DNA from: Hafnia alvei
GTDB taxonomy: Bacteria > Pseudomonadota > Gammaproteobacteria > Enterobacterales > Enterobacteriaceae
Direction: 5' to 3'
DNA: 64,000 bases
Assembly (NCBI RefSeq): GCF_964063325.1
Contig: NZ_OZ061315.1
Coordinates: 434,001 to 498,000 of the forward strand
Below, piece by piece: positions 51,873 to 61,257 of this stretch; the first letter of the stretch is position 1, and each line of letters begins with the position of its first letter. Made by a program: the position numbers and the translations under genes. The notes under the pieces are model-generated. The model searched no databases. It saw only the letters and a list, made by a program, of their open reading frames with translations, and was not told where the DNA came from.

Positions 51873-52943
51873 TTACATTCCCCAACGTAAAGCGGGTGTA
51901 TTGACGGGGGCATCCCAGAGGGACAGCGTTTCTTGGTCAACTTTCAGCAGCGTGATTGAGATACCCTGCATATCGAGCGAAGTGCAGTAAGAGCCGATTA
52001 ATTTACGCTCAATGGTGAGGCCTAACTCTGCGCAGCAATGTTGAAGACGATGGTAAACGCCATACAGTTCGGAAAGCGGCGTGGCGCCTAGATTATTGAC
52101 CAAAGCGATGACGCGATCGCCTTTTTGCAGCGGTTGTTTGGATTGCGTTTGTTCTTTCCATTCACCCGCGTTGCGATCCCAAGAACGTAGCGTACGCTGA
52201 TATTTGCCATGAGCGAGTAGAGTGGCAAACATCTCATCGACGGTTTGATTGAGCGTGGTAAATTCGCGGCGTTCAATACCGGGTTCGCCGTGGATACCCA
52301 CGCCAAACTCCATTACGTTATCGGGCAGGGTGAAGGAAGGTTTACCTGCCGCAGGAACCGTACAAGCCTGAAGCGCGATGCCAATAGAATGGCCTTCGTT
52401 GTTGAGTTTATGCCCCAACTCAACAAGCTGATCGAGCGAGTCACCGCGAGCGGCGGCTGCGCCAAGCAGCTTTTCAATCAGCACCGTATTGGCGACGCCA
52501 CGACGGCCAGCGGTGTATAAACTGTCTTTTACCGCAACATCGTCATCGACCAAAATCGTGCCGACCTGAGTGCCGCTGTCATGCAGCAGTTCTGCCGCGG
52601 TTTCAAAATTTAAAACGTCGCCGGTGTAGTTTTTGATAATCATCAGCACGCCTTTGCCACCGTCGATAGCCTGGCCACATTCATACATCTGGTCAGGCGT
52701 TGGCGACGTGAAAATCTCGCCGGGACACGCAGCGTCGAGCATGCCTTCACCAATAAAGCCACAGTGCATAGGCTCATGGCCGCTACCACCGCCGGAAAGG
52801 ATACCGACTTTGCCAGCAACGGGCACGTCGGCGCGGGTGACGAATACGGGGTCTTGGTGAAGTGTTAATTCAGGGTGGGCTTCAACTAATCCGAGAATTT
52901 GTTCATGTAAAACGGTTTCGACTTGGTTGATTAGCTTTTTCAT
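51873..52943 (-). CDS. dhaK: Dihydroxyacetone kinase subunit DhaK
   Basis: A 356-residue substrate-binding subunit that holds dihydroxyacetone as a hemiaminal on a histidine. The substrate histidine is in FGVGIHGEPGIERREF. VGILSGGGSGHEPMHCGFIG and GVLMIIKNYTGDVLNFE are hallmark motifs. ATG at 52943 is preceded by GGAG. It is 107 bp after gldA, with an inverted repeat in the gap. Confidence 0.97.
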   Translation of the reverse strand: MKKLINQVETVLHEQILGLVEAHPELTLHQDPVFVTRADVPVAGKVGILSGGGSGHEPMHCGFIGEGMLDAACPGEIFTSPTPDQMYECGQAIDGGKGVLMIIKNYTGDVLNFETAAELLHDSGTQVGTILVDDDVAVKDSLYTAGRRGVANTVLIEKLLGAAAARGDSLDQLVELGHKLNNEGHSIGIALQACTVPAAGKPSFTLPDNVMEFGVGIHGEPGIERREFTTLNQTVDEMFATLLAHGKYQRTLRSWDRNAGEWKEQTQSKQPLQKGDRVIALVNNLGATPLSELYGVYHRLQHCCAELGLTIERKLIGSYCTSLDMQGISITLLKVDQETLSLWDAPVNTPALRWGM

Positions 52944-52985
52944 TAAAAAGGCTCCGGTGAGATCCGAGTTTGATGTGCCTTATCC

Positions 52986-53018
52986 CAACCTCACTCTTTT
53001 TTTAAAAAGAGGAGGTTG
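52986..53018 (-). other. Intercistronic hairpin between gldA and dhaK
   Basis: CAACCTC and GAGGTTG, together with CTCTTTTT/AAAAAGAG, form a nearly continuous stem of about 14 bp. It lies in the 107-bp gap and could attenuate or stabilise the downstream dhaKLM message. Confidence 0.6.
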
Positions 53019-53050
53019 AAGGCTAAGCAAGACCTAAAAGTATCTACGGT

Positions 53051-54151
53051 TTATTTCAACCACGCCTGACCCAAACGGTCAGCGGCCAAAATGGCAGCGA
53101 ACACCTGTTCTGGAGTGACTTTGAACGGCATGTTGTGGATGGTTTCGCCCTCTGCACAGCTGGCTTTGGCTACCGCCATGATTTTTTCTTCTAGCTTGTC
53201 ATCGGCCTTAACGCCCATCTCTTTGAGCGTGACTGGCAGACCGACCTGTAAGCAGAAATCGAGCACGGTTTCAATTTGCTCGCTGCTGCTATTTTGCAGT
53301 ACGAGCTGAGTCAAGGTCCCGAAAGCGACTTTTTCACCGTGGTAGAGGTGGTGACACTCTTCCAAAACGGTGAAGCCGTTATGGATTGCGTGGGCCGCCG
53401 CCAAACCGGAGCTTTCAAAGCCGATGCCGCTCAGGTAAGTGTTGGCTTCAACGATGCGTTCAACCGCAGTGGTTGCAACCCCAGCTTCAACGGCCAGCTT
53501 CGCTTTGTAGCCTTCTTCAAGCAGGGTTTCATAGCATAGGCGAGCCAATGTCACCGCGGCGAGAGTTGACTCACCGCCTGCCATGCTGACAGCATGCGCG
53601 TCGTAACAGGCTTGAGCTTCGAAATAGGTAGAAAGTGCATCACCCATACCCGCAACGAGTAAGCGTACCGGTGCTTTGGCAATAATTGCGGTGTCCATCA
53701 CAACCATATCTGGGTTGGTTGGATACATCAGATACTCTTCAAACTCGCCTTCTTCACTATAGATGACGGAAAGGGCGCTGGTTGGCGCATCGGTGGATGC
53801 GATGGTTGGTACTACTAGAACAGGAAGTTTTTGATAGAACGCGATAGCTTTGGCGGTGTCTAGCGTTTTCCCTCCGCCGATACCAATCACGCCTTTACAG
53901 CCGTGTTTCTTCAGTTCTTCAATCAGGCGATTGATCTCTTTATGACTACATTCGCCGCCAAACAGGGCGAAGTGACCTTCAACATCATGCTGTTTTAGGC
54001 TGCTGCCGACGGTATCGCCCGCAAGTTTCATCACAAAATCATCAGCGATAACAAAATAGTTATTGGCCAACATTTTTGCGTACTGACCGATAGATTGCAG
54101 TGCGTTGGCACCTTGAATGTATTTGGATGGAGACTGGATGACTTTCAACAT
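53051..54151 (-). CDS. gldA: Glycerol dehydrogenase GldA
   Basis: NAD-dependent, zinc-type enzyme of the iron-containing alcohol dehydrogenase fold that oxidises glycerol to dihydroxyacetone. It has 366 residues, close to E. coli GldA (367). IGIGGGKTLDTAKAIAFY binds NAD, and metal ligands are expected in the segments around MGDALSTYFEAQ and AAAHAIHNGFT. ATG at 54151 has a GAGG site. It is the first gene of the set, so glycerol is oxidised by GldA and the product phosphorylated by DhaKLM, an anaerobic glycerol route. Confidence 0.96.
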   Translation of the reverse strand: MLKVIQSPSKYIQGANALQSIGQYAKMLANNYFVIADDFVMKLAGDTVGSSLKQHDVEGHFALFGGECSHKEINRLIEELKKHGCKGVIGIGGGKTLDTAKAIAFYQKLPVLVVPTIASTDAPTSALSVIYSEEGEFEEYLMYPTNPDMVVMDTAIIAKAPVRLLVAGMGDALSTYFEAQACYDAHAVSMAGGESTLAAVTLARLCYETLLEEGYKAKLAVEAGVATTAVERIVEANTYLSGIGFESSGLAAAHAIHNGFTVLEECHHLYHGEKVAFGTLTQLVLQNSSSEQIETVLDFCLQVGLPVTLKEMGVKADDKLEEKIMAVAKASCAEGETIHNMPFKVTPEQVFAAILAADRLGQAWLK

Positions 54152-54301
54152 AATAAAGCTCCTCAATAAATCACTAAGCAATTGGATTAAAACCTAAGCG
54201 CATGACTTCCAAACTTCGGAAGCGGGATATTTATTGGTGCTGTTATTTCTCTGCAGATGACTATACGGCGAAAAAAAAGACAAAAATCAAAGCAGGTTTA
54301 T

Positions 54302-54348
54302 GTTTCATTTTGAAACTATATGGCAGTCTGTTTGTTTCAAATCGAAAC
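54302..54348. promoter_or_regulatory. Paired palindromes upstream of gldA
   Basis: Two 15-bp palindromes, GTTTC-ATTTT-GAAAC (54302-54316) and GTTTC-AAATC-GAAAC (54334-54348), are 32 bp apart, about three helical turns, and 151-197 bp from the gldA start. They look like a cooperative operator pair for an unidentified regulator. The rest of the 513-bp gldA-ygiB gap holds the dispersed repeat at 54500. Confidence 0.65.
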
Positions 54349-54499
54349 GTGAAAAGGCTATGAAGAGGTGAAAGAGAGACCTATCGCACATTCCTCTTTC
54401 TGGCTGTGTAAATCACCGTATGAATAGGCTGTTACGCTTTAAATTTAAGCAGCTTTAACCTATGCTAACGGGTAACTGGGACACATAGGCACAATTTTT

Positions 54500-54626
54500 G
54501 TATACCCTTCTTATTTGAAGCTGCTTCTGCGTCGGTTGCTTTCGCAAATCCGAATCGCTTACTGACGTAAGTTGGTCGTGATTTTCTCATTTGCCGCCTT
54601 GACGCTGCTCCAACTAATTTGGTTAT
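54500..54626. repeat. Dispersed palindromic element, copy B (YPAL/ERIC-like)
   Basis: It begins GTATACCCTTCTTATTTGAA and ends with GCTGCTCCAACTAATTTGG then TTAT. Ends and length match copy A at 18670-18796, with a diverged interior. It lies directly upstream of ygiB. Confidence 0.65.
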
Positions 54627-54664
54627 CACCTAAGCAAGCCTGTGAAATAAGAGGAAATCCACTA

Positions 54665-55348
54665 ATGAAACGGACAAAGAATATTAACCGCGATGCTTTC
54701 CGCAAGAGCTGGCGTTTTGCGCCAGTGGCTATTGCCGTGAGCGCCGTGTTCATGCTGGCAGGCTGTGAGAAAACGGACGAAACCGTATCTCTGTATCAAA
54801 ACGCAGACGACTGTAGCAACGCGAATCCTTCGATGAGCGCTCAGTGCAAAGAGTCATATCAAAATGCGCTGAAAGAAGCGGAAAAAACCGCGCCGAAATA
54901 TGCGTCGCGTGAAGACTGTATTGCCGAGTTTGGCGAAGGCCAATGTACTCAGGCGCCGGCTCAGGCCGGTATGGCTCCGAGCACTAATGGCGAAGCGCAG
55001 GCTCAGCCTCAGCAGAGCGGTAGCTTCTGGATGCCTTTGATGGCGGGTTACATGATGGGCCGAATGATGGGCGGTGGTGCATATAACCAACAGCCACTGT
55101 TTAGCTCTAAATCAGCCGCAAGCCCAGCGAACGGTAAATTTGTGGATGCGACCGGTAAAAGCTACGGTCCTGCAACCGCCGGTGGCCGCAGCATGAATGT
55201 ACCGAAAACGGCGATGGCGCCAAAACCAGCAACGACCTCCACCGTTACCCGTGGTGGCTTTGGTGAGAGCGTGGCTAAACAGAGCACTATGCAGCGTAGC
55301 AATGCCGCGACCGGAAGCAAATCCGGCACCCGCAGCATGGGTGGCTAA
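54665..55348 (+). CDS. ygiB: DUF1190 lipoprotein-like protein YgiB
   Basis: A 227-residue exported protein of the YgiB family. MKRTKNINRDAFRKSWRF precedes a hydrophobic signal ending VFMLAGC (lipobox-like). The mature part has LYQNADDCSNANPSMSAQCK, a methionine/glycine-rich YMMGRMMGGGAY and a Ser/Thr/Gly-rich tail. The ATG at 54665 has GAGG; 31 further upstream codons overlap the dispersed repeat. It is two bases from ygiC, the conserved ygiBC operon found after tolC in E. coli (tolC is not here). Confidence 0.9.
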   Translation: MKRTKNINRDAFRKSWRFAPVAIAVSAVFMLAGCEKTDETVSLYQNADDCSNANPSMSAQCKESYQNALKEAEKTAPKYASREDCIAEFGEGQCTQAPAQAGMAPSTNGEAQAQPQQSGSFWMPLMAGYMMGRMMGGGAYNQQPLFSSKSAASPANGKFVDATGKSYGPATAGGRSMNVPKTAMAPKPATTSTVTRGGFGESVAKQSTMQRSNAATGSKSGTRSMGG

Positions 55349-55350
55349 GC

Positions 55351-56511
55351 ATGAAACGTGTACCTATTAGTGAGCGTCCGGACTGGCGCGAAAAGGCCAC
55401 CGAGTACGGTTTCCAATTTCATACCATGTATGGCGAACCCTACTGGTGTGAAGATGCGTTTTATCAGTTCAGCTTGGCACAGGTTGAAGAACTAGAAGAG
55501 ACCACGGCCGAACTGCATCAGATGTGTTTGAAGGTGGTTGAGAAGGTTATCGCCAGCGATGAGCTGATGACGAAATTCCAAATTCCTAAACACGTTTGGG
55601 AGTTTGTTCGTAGCTCTTGGCGCACTCAGCAGCCTTCTCTGTATTCTCGTCTGGATTTGGCCTATGACGGCGTGAATCCGGCTAAGCTGTTGGAAAACAA
55701 TGCAGATACGCCAACGTCGCTGTATGAATCAGCGTTTTTCCAATGGATTTGGCTTGAAGATCAAATCGCTGCTGGAAAACTTCCGCAGAACGCAGACCAG
55801 TTTAATAGCCTGCAAGAAAAGCTTATCGAACGCTTTACCGAGCTGAGAGAAGCGCACGGTTTCGGTTTGTTACACATGGCGTGCTGTCAGGACACCGAGG
55901 AAGATCGCGGTACTGTTCAGTATCTGCAAGATTGTGCGCATGAAGCAGGTTTAGCCACCGAGTTTGTGTTTATTGAAGACATTGGCTTGGGCGAGCGCGG
56001 TCAGTTCACGGACACGCAGGATCAGGTGATTAGCAACCTGTTCAAACTGTATCCGTGGGAGTTCATGCTGCGCGAGATTTTCTCAACCAAGTTGGAAGAT
56101 GCCGGCGTGCGTTGGTTAGAACCCGCATGGAAAAGCATCATCTCTAACAAAGCGCTGCTGCCGATGCTGTGGGAGATGTTCCCTAATCATCCAAACTTGC
56201 TACCTGCCTACTTTGCCGATGGTAATCAGCCAGAGCTTGATCACTACGTGGTTAAACCGTTGTTTTCTCGCGAAGGCGCGAATATTCGCATCGTCGAAAA
56301 CGGTAAAGAAGTGGCAAGCGTTGATGGCCCTTATGGCGAAGAAGGGATGATCATTCAGCAGTTTCATCCGTTACCAAAATTTGGCGACAGCTATGTGCTG
56401 ATCGGTAGTTGGCTGGTGAACGATCAACCTGCAGGGATGGGCATTCGTGAAGATCGCAGCCTGATCACGCAGGATCTGTCACGTTACTATCCGCATGTGA
56501 TTGTGGACTGA
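55351..56511 (+). CDS. ygiC: ATP-grasp glutathionylspermidine synthase-like protein YgiC
   Basis: A 386-residue ATP-grasp enzyme resembling the C-terminal synthetase domain of Gsp synthetase/amidase. The sequence has LYSRLDLAYDGVNPAKLLEN, KPLFSREGANIRI and SWLVNDQPAGMGIREDRSLI, typical of YgiC/YjfC. The E. coli counterpart did not show glutathionylspermidine synthase activity in reports I recall, so the substrate is open. It directly follows ygiB. Confidence 0.93.
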   Translation: MKRVPISERPDWREKATEYGFQFHTMYGEPYWCEDAFYQFSLAQVEELEETTAELHQMCLKVVEKVIASDELMTKFQIPKHVWEFVRSSWRTQQPSLYSRLDLAYDGVNPAKLLENNADTPTSLYESAFFQWIWLEDQIAAGKLPQNADQFNSLQEKLIERFTELREAHGFGLLHMACCQDTEEDRGTVQYLQDCAHEAGLATEFVFIEDIGLGERGQFTDTQDQVISNLFKLYPWEFMLREIFSTKLEDAGVRWLEPAWKSIISNKALLPMLWEMFPNHPNLLPAYFADGNQPELDHYVVKPLFSREGANIRIVENGKEVASVDGPYGEEGMIIQQFHPLPKFGDSYVLIGSWLVNDQPAGMGIREDRSLITQDLSRYYPHVIVD

Positions 56512-56644
56512 GTCTGGCTGCCTGCTGCGTGATATCTGCGAAGCGTTTTGCAGTTATGCACGTAACTCTGATGTAACGGCAATATACGCGCGATAGATAA
56601 GCATTGTTTGGATAGAATCACGGCGGGTGCTTGAGGCTTTTTGC

Positions 56645-56712
56645 CTTGAGCATGAAATGTGTGGTGAGGCAGAAAGTAAAAGCCCCAGGTCAATTTACAT
56701 TAACCTGAGGCA
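56645..56712 (-). ncRNA. sok: Sok-like antisense RNA region (approximate)
   Basis: The hok leader contains GCCCCAGGTCAATTTACATT and then AACCTGAGGC, the inverted-repeat target typical of Sok/Hok loci. By analogy the antisense Sok RNA is encoded on the minus strand across this segment. Ends are estimated. A short upstream frame starting at about 56652 and ending at TGA resembles a mok-type leader. Confidence 0.55.
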
Positions 56713-56778
56713 ATCCTAACCACATCTGAACAATGTGAGGATAGCCTCTTCAATGCAGCAATGCAATTGGAGGCTTTG

Positions 56779-56937
56779 ATGTCGCGCAAGCTGTTGCTTT
56801 ACGGATTAATAGTGATGTGTTTTACGCTATTGATCTTTACCTGGATGGTACGTGGCTCGCTGTGTGAGCTACGCATTAAGCAGGGAAAAACAGAAGTTGC
56901 CGCGTTCTTAAACTACGAAGATAAGCACGCGTTGTAA
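56779..56937 (+). CDS. hok: Hok/Gef family type I toxin
   Basis: A 52-residue membrane toxin, MSRKLLLYGLIVMCFTLLIF..., with one transmembrane helix, the conserved RGSLCELRIKQG region with cysteine and the terminal EVAAFLNYED. Hok proteins depolarise the inner membrane when the antisense RNA is lost. GGAGG precedes the ATG by six bases. It is too short for standard gene cut-offs. It lies alone between ygiC and cadA, with a Sok-like leader upstream and direct repeats on both sides (56572 and 56935). Confidence 0.9.
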   Translation: MSRKLLLYGLIVMCFTLLIFTWMVRGSLCELRIKQGKTEVAAFLNYEDKHAL

Positions 56938-56970
56938 CGGCAATATGTAACGGCAATATGTAACGGCAAA
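56935..56970. repeat. 13-bp tandem repeat at the hok stop, also found upstream
   Basis: TAACGGCAATATG occurs at 56935-56947 and 56948-56960, with a partial third copy from 56961. The first copy supplies the hok TAA stop. A further copy (TAACGGCAATAT) is at 56573-56584, upstream of the sok region, so the toxin locus is bracketed by this sequence. Confidence 0.8.
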
Positions 56971-57111
56971 ATCAGACTGGGATGGTGCCTAACCTTCCCA
57001 GTCTTCTCAAATTGTTTTCATGCATGGTTGGCTCTCAGGCACCCGCTTTATCCCCATTATGGCTAGATATCAATCCTTCAGGGGATAAGCGTTACCTGTA
57101 TCTTCTCGCCG

Positions 57112-59331
57112 TTATGATTTCTTAGCCGCTGATGGTTTTTTCCCCGGCGCTTTCTTCACCGTATCACTCGGTTTATCACCCGGCTCATCTGCGCCTTGTT
57201 TCAGCACCACGACCATGTATTTCCCTGTTGCTCCGTCACGATGAACACCGTGAATATCCGTTTCAAAGCCCGGATAGTGTGCGCCTATTTCACATAGCAT
57301 CTGTAAGAAGCTCAGAACTGGACGGCTTTCCTTAGTGAGCATTTCTCCCGGCATAACCACCGGAACACCCGGAGGATACGGCAGGATCATGTTGGCGCTG
57401 ACTTTCCCTAACATATCATCCAAGGCACATGGCTCAATGTTGCCACGCACCTCTTCTTGGAACGCATCGTGAGGCGTCATCACCAGCTTTGGTAATACCT
57501 CGAATGCGCGATACATCAGGTCTGGTAGATTGTGGTGTTTCACCAGAGCATGAATCCCCTGAGCCAGTTCCTGAATCCGCATCTCTTTATAGAAATCAGG
57601 CGCTTCGTTGTAGAGCGATGGCAACACGTTCTTCACGCGCAGATTGAGGTCATACACGCGTTTAAAGTCGGTTAATGCCCGCAGCAAGCTGAGCGCCTTG
57701 GTTTTATCGATCCCAATGCTAAACAGGAACAGTAGGTTATACGGCCCCGTTTTTTCCACGATAATGCCGTGCTCATCCAGATATTTCGACACGATCGACG
57801 CCGGTATCCCTTCATCTTCCAGAGTGCCATTTGGGCTTAAACCTGGGGTCAGAAGAGTGACTTTGATCGGATCCAGATACATATGATCGTTGTCGATATT
57901 CGGGAATCCATGCCATTCATTACGTGGGTTTAGCGGCCAGCAAGCGACTTCATCAATGTTATCTGGCTGCCATACATCAAAGAACCAGCCATCAGATTCA
58001 GTTCGTAAGCGGCGAATTTCTTTACGGAAACGGATCGCGCGTTCAATTGAGCCATTAATTAAGCGCTTACCGGCGTTGCCTCTCATCATGGCTGCTGCGG
58101 TTTCCGTCGATGCAACGATCCCGTAATGCGGCGATGTAGAAGTATGCATCATATAGGCTTCATTGAAGGTTTCTTCGTTGATCTCACCTTTCACGTGGAT
58201 CATCGATGCCTGAGAGAATGCCGCCAGTAGTTTATGTGTGGACTGGGTTTCGTAAATGATCTTACCCGGCACGCGTTCACCGCTCATTCCTGCTTTGCCT
58301 TGGTAAATTGGATGGAAATTGGTGTAAGGCACCCACGCTGAATCGAAGTGAATCGACTTAACATCGAGCGTTTTTTTGATGTATTCAGTGTTGTAGAACA
58401 GGCCATCATAGGTGGAGTTAGTGACTACCGCATGCACGGGCCATGTCGCATTTGGTGTATTTTTCACTTTCTCTTCGATGCTAGCGCGGGTGAATTCGCT
58501 CTGCGGTATCCCGCCTAAAATGCCATAGGCGTTACGAGTTGGGCGCAGATAGATAGGAACAACGTTGCTCATCATCATCAAATGCGTCAATGACTTATGA
58601 CAGTTGCGGTCGATAAGGATAGTGGCACCGGCTGGAGATGAATACATCCCAACGATTTTATTCGCGGTTGAGGTACCGTTGGTCACGATATAGCTGCGAT
58701 CGGCGTTAAACGTGCGCGCAATATACTCTTCAGCATCACGGTGTGGGCCGCTATGATCGAGCAGTGAACCGAGTTCAGATACGGATATTGAAATATCCGA
58801 ACGCATGGTGTTCTCACCAAAGAAATCATAGAACAAACTACCGACAGGGCTTTTATCAAATGCTGTTCCGCCCATATGCCCCGGCGTACAGAACGTATAT
58901 TTCTCTTCTTTAACGTATTTAAATAGCGCCTTGGTCAGCGGCGGAAGAATGGTATCAATATACTGGTCAGTGCTTTGGCGGATTTTGGTCGCAATATCTT
59001 GTGCGCTGCCTAATGCATATTCAAAGAAGCGAACGTTGAGGCGCAGGTCGCTCATGCTGACGTCTAACGTTGAATAGGTGTTGGCAAAGGCATAAATCGG
59101 CAGCAGTTTGTTGAGCTCGCTGATTTCAGCGCTGAGTTCGAGGTTATATTTATCCCAGTCGAAAATAACGCCACACAGGCGGGAGTTGTTTTCAATCAGC
59201 TTCAGTAGATCGTTGCGGTCTTTAGGATAAGCAATGCGGAAGCCTTCCTTTTCCAGCTCTTGATGCAGCTCGCGCAGGGGTTCTTCCTTAAAGTAAGCGC
59301 TTAAATCGTTCATGATGGCAATGATATTCAT
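57112..59331 (-). CDS. cadA: Lysine decarboxylase, inducible
   Basis: Decameric PLP enzyme that converts lysine to cadaverine, consuming a proton. It has 739 residues, the length I recall for the Hafnia alvei enzyme, which is longer than E. coli CadA (715). N-terminal response-regulator-like wing domain at 1-130, CTPGHMGGTAFDKSP, NGTSTANKIV, and the PLP lysine in ETQSTHKLLAAFSQ. The C-terminal extra segment is Lys/Pro/Ala rich (KKAPGKKPSAAKKS). It follows cadB with a 104-bp gap containing a perfect 10-bp hairpin. Confidence 0.97.
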   Translation of the reverse strand: MNIIAIMNDLSAYFKEEPLRELHQELEKEGFRIAYPKDRNDLLKLIENNSRLCGVIFDWDKYNLELSAEISELNKLLPIYAFANTYSTLDVSMSDLRLNVRFFEYALGSAQDIATKIRQSTDQYIDTILPPLTKALFKYVKEEKYTFCTPGHMGGTAFDKSPVGSLFYDFFGENTMRSDISISVSELGSLLDHSGPHRDAEEYIARTFNADRSYIVTNGTSTANKIVGMYSSPAGATILIDRNCHKSLTHLMMMSNVVPIYLRPTRNAYGILGGIPQSEFTRASIEEKVKNTPNATWPVHAVVTNSTYDGLFYNTEYIKKTLDVKSIHFDSAWVPYTNFHPIYQGKAGMSGERVPGKIIYETQSTHKLLAAFSQASMIHVKGEINEETFNEAYMMHTSTSPHYGIVASTETAAAMMRGNAGKRLINGSIERAIRFRKEIRRLRTESDGWFFDVWQPDNIDEVACWPLNPRNEWHGFPNIDNDHMYLDPIKVTLLTPGLSPNGTLEDEGIPASIVSKYLDEHGIIVEKTGPYNLLFLFSIGIDKTKALSLLRALTDFKRVYDLNLRVKNVLPSLYNEAPDFYKEMRIQELAQGIHALVKHHNLPDLMYRAFEVLPKLVMTPHDAFQEEVRGNIEPCALDDMLGKVSANMILPYPPGVPVVMPGEMLTKESRPVLSFLQMLCEIGAHYPGFETDIHGVHRDGATGKYMVVVLKQGADEPGDKPSDTVKKAPGKKPSAAKKS

Positions 59332-59366
59332 GCAAAACTCTCCAGACTTCTGTGGGCTGGGTTATT

Positions 59367-59396
59367 AGCACAGAGGCGAAATTCATCCTCTGTGCT
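59367..59396 (-). other. Intercistronic hairpin between cadB and cadA
   Basis: AGCACAGAGG/CCTCTGTGCT, a perfect 10-bp stem with a 10-nt loop and no T-run. It may stabilise mRNA ends or tune the cadA:cadB ratio rather than terminate. Confidence 0.6.
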
Positions 59397-59435
59397 GTGT
59401 GCTGTTAACAACTTGCGGGTTACTGATTAAGTGTA

Positions 59436-60764
59436 TTAAGACTGATTATCCGTTGGCGTGGTTAAATTATCTTGGTTTCTACCCATCTTACGAGAGTAGA
59501 ACATCAGGATGACCAGGCTGATAATGAAGGTTCCCGCCAATTCGAAGGAGTTGGCACCCATTAGGGCGATAAAGCAGAATACGCAGCCCAGTACAGATGC
59601 GATCAAGCTGAGGATGTTTTTCAGGTTTGCACCGTCAAAACGGATCAGGTCGATACAGGAGTAGAAGTACGGCAGCATGGTTAGCAGTACGGCGATCCCC
59701 GTCAGCTCACCAAACAGATCCGATGCTTTACCGCCGCTGGCGTTCATCACCGTAATCAGCACCATCAATACTGTCATTTTAATTGCGGCTAAGAACAGGC
59801 CTTTTCTTGGAATGCCGTCTTTATCCATTTCACCGTAAACTTTCGGGAAGTTGCCGTCATGCGCGGCGCGAGCGCCTGCCTGACCGACCAGCATCATCCA
59901 TGAGCCTAAAGACGTTAAACAGGCGAATGCGGTAAATGCAGACACTACCGGCCCTGCCCAGCTACCCACCATGGTGGAAGCACTGATTGCAAACGGTGCG
60001 CCTGATGCCGCCATTTGTGACGCAGGGTACATTCCGGCGATAACCTGAGTCGCGGCGATATACACGATACCCGCAAGGAATGTTCCTAACATGGTAGCGA
60101 TGGGGACGTTACGTTTTGGGTTTTCTACCATACCGGTACTCACCGCGGCAGATTCGACGCCGATAAAGGCCCACAGACATAGCAGAATACTTTTAATGAC
60201 GGCGTGATAATCGGTGCCCCCAGAGGTATTCCAGTTCGCCTGATAGGTTCCCATATCAAACCAATACCAACCTGCAACACCGGTACCGATAACGGGAATA
60301 AGCACTAACACTAAGCCAATCGTAGTTAAGCGACTGACCCAAGCGCCGCCGAGCATATTGACGAAGGTAAAGATCCAAACAATGGCGATACAGGCGATAC
60401 CCGCTGGTATCGGATTGTTGAACATTGGGAAAAAGGTAGAAAGGTAAGAAACGGCGGTGATGCCGATAGCGAGGTTACCAATCCAGTTAGCATGGTAATA
60501 CAGCACACCGGTCTGGAAACCGAAGGCTGGCCCAATTTCACCTGCATAGGCGATAGGACCACCTTCCTGTGGGTTTTTGGTTGCGAGTCGGGCATAAACG
60601 TAAGCCAATGAAATTGCACCGATCAGCGCGACAACCCAACCAATAATTGCGATAGAACCTAAGCTTGCAAGGTTAGCGGGGAGCAATGCAATCCCGCTTC
60701 CCATCATATTACCGGCAACAACACCGGTGCAGGCAATGAGGCCAATTTTCTTTGCAGATGCCAT
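59436..60764 (-). CDS. cadB: Cadaverine/lysine antiporter CadB
   Basis: A 442-residue APC-family exchanger that imports lysine and exports cadaverine. The first helix reads KIGLIACTGVVAGNMMGSGI, with about 12 membrane segments, and conserved ESAAVSTGMVENPKRNVPIA. It is the first gene of cadBA. The regulator cadC is not in the window. It is related to potE at the left end of the window. Confidence 0.96.
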   Translation of the reverse strand: MASAKKIGLIACTGVVAGNMMGSGIALLPANLASLGSIAIIGWVVALIGAISLAYVYARLATKNPQEGGPIAYAGEIGPAFGFQTGVLYYHANWIGNLAIGITAVSYLSTFFPMFNNPIPAGIACIAIVWIFTFVNMLGGAWVSRLTTIGLVLVLIPVIGTGVAGWYWFDMGTYQANWNTSGGTDYHAVIKSILLCLWAFIGVESAAVSTGMVENPKRNVPIATMLGTFLAGIVYIAATQVIAGMYPASQMAASGAPFAISASTMVGSWAGPVVSAFTAFACLTSLGSWMMLVGQAGARAAHDGNFPKVYGEMDKDGIPRKGLFLAAIKMTVLMVLITVMNASGGKASDLFGELTGIAVLLTMLPYFYSCIDLIRFDGANLKNILSLIASVLGCVFCFIALMGANSFELAGTFIISLVILMFYSRKMGRNQDNLTTPTDNQS

Positions 60765-61257
60765 AAACTGCCACTCCCATAATAATTATTAAGCTCGACC
60801 AATAGACGTAATCTTATTGCGTCAATTGCTTAGCAATACTCACCACGAAAATAAGTATAGGTAAGAATTCATATTTTGCAGCAGCACTAATCCTTATGGT
60901 GGCTTATTTTTTATTAAACAAATTCAATGTGATATATGCCAGTAGCATAAGTGTGGAATAATTCAATATGACCTATGATACATAAATAGTGTTATCTATC
61001 AGTAAGGTGCAAATTATTTTTGTGTCAATGAAAATGATTAATTTATGAAAAACAATAAACTAACTGATGAATGTTAATTTATATAAATTCGTAAATTAGC
61101 CTTATCAATTAAGCTGGTTTAATCTAACCCAAGATTTGAAAATAAATTAAATGGTAATTATTTATTAATATCATTAGGAATATTGTTATAAATAATAAAT
61201 TCTGCCCGGTTTTTAATTGCAGTTGCGAGCGACTCTTTCTCTGATTATCCTATCGGC
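60765..61257. promoter_or_regulatory. AT-rich regulatory region between cadB and sprT
   Basis: 493 bp with no credible ORF. The middle (60880-61200) is very AT-rich with many A/T tracts, as expected for a CadC-activated, H-NS-repressed cad promoter. I could not mark CadC sites with confidence. Confidence 0.5.
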
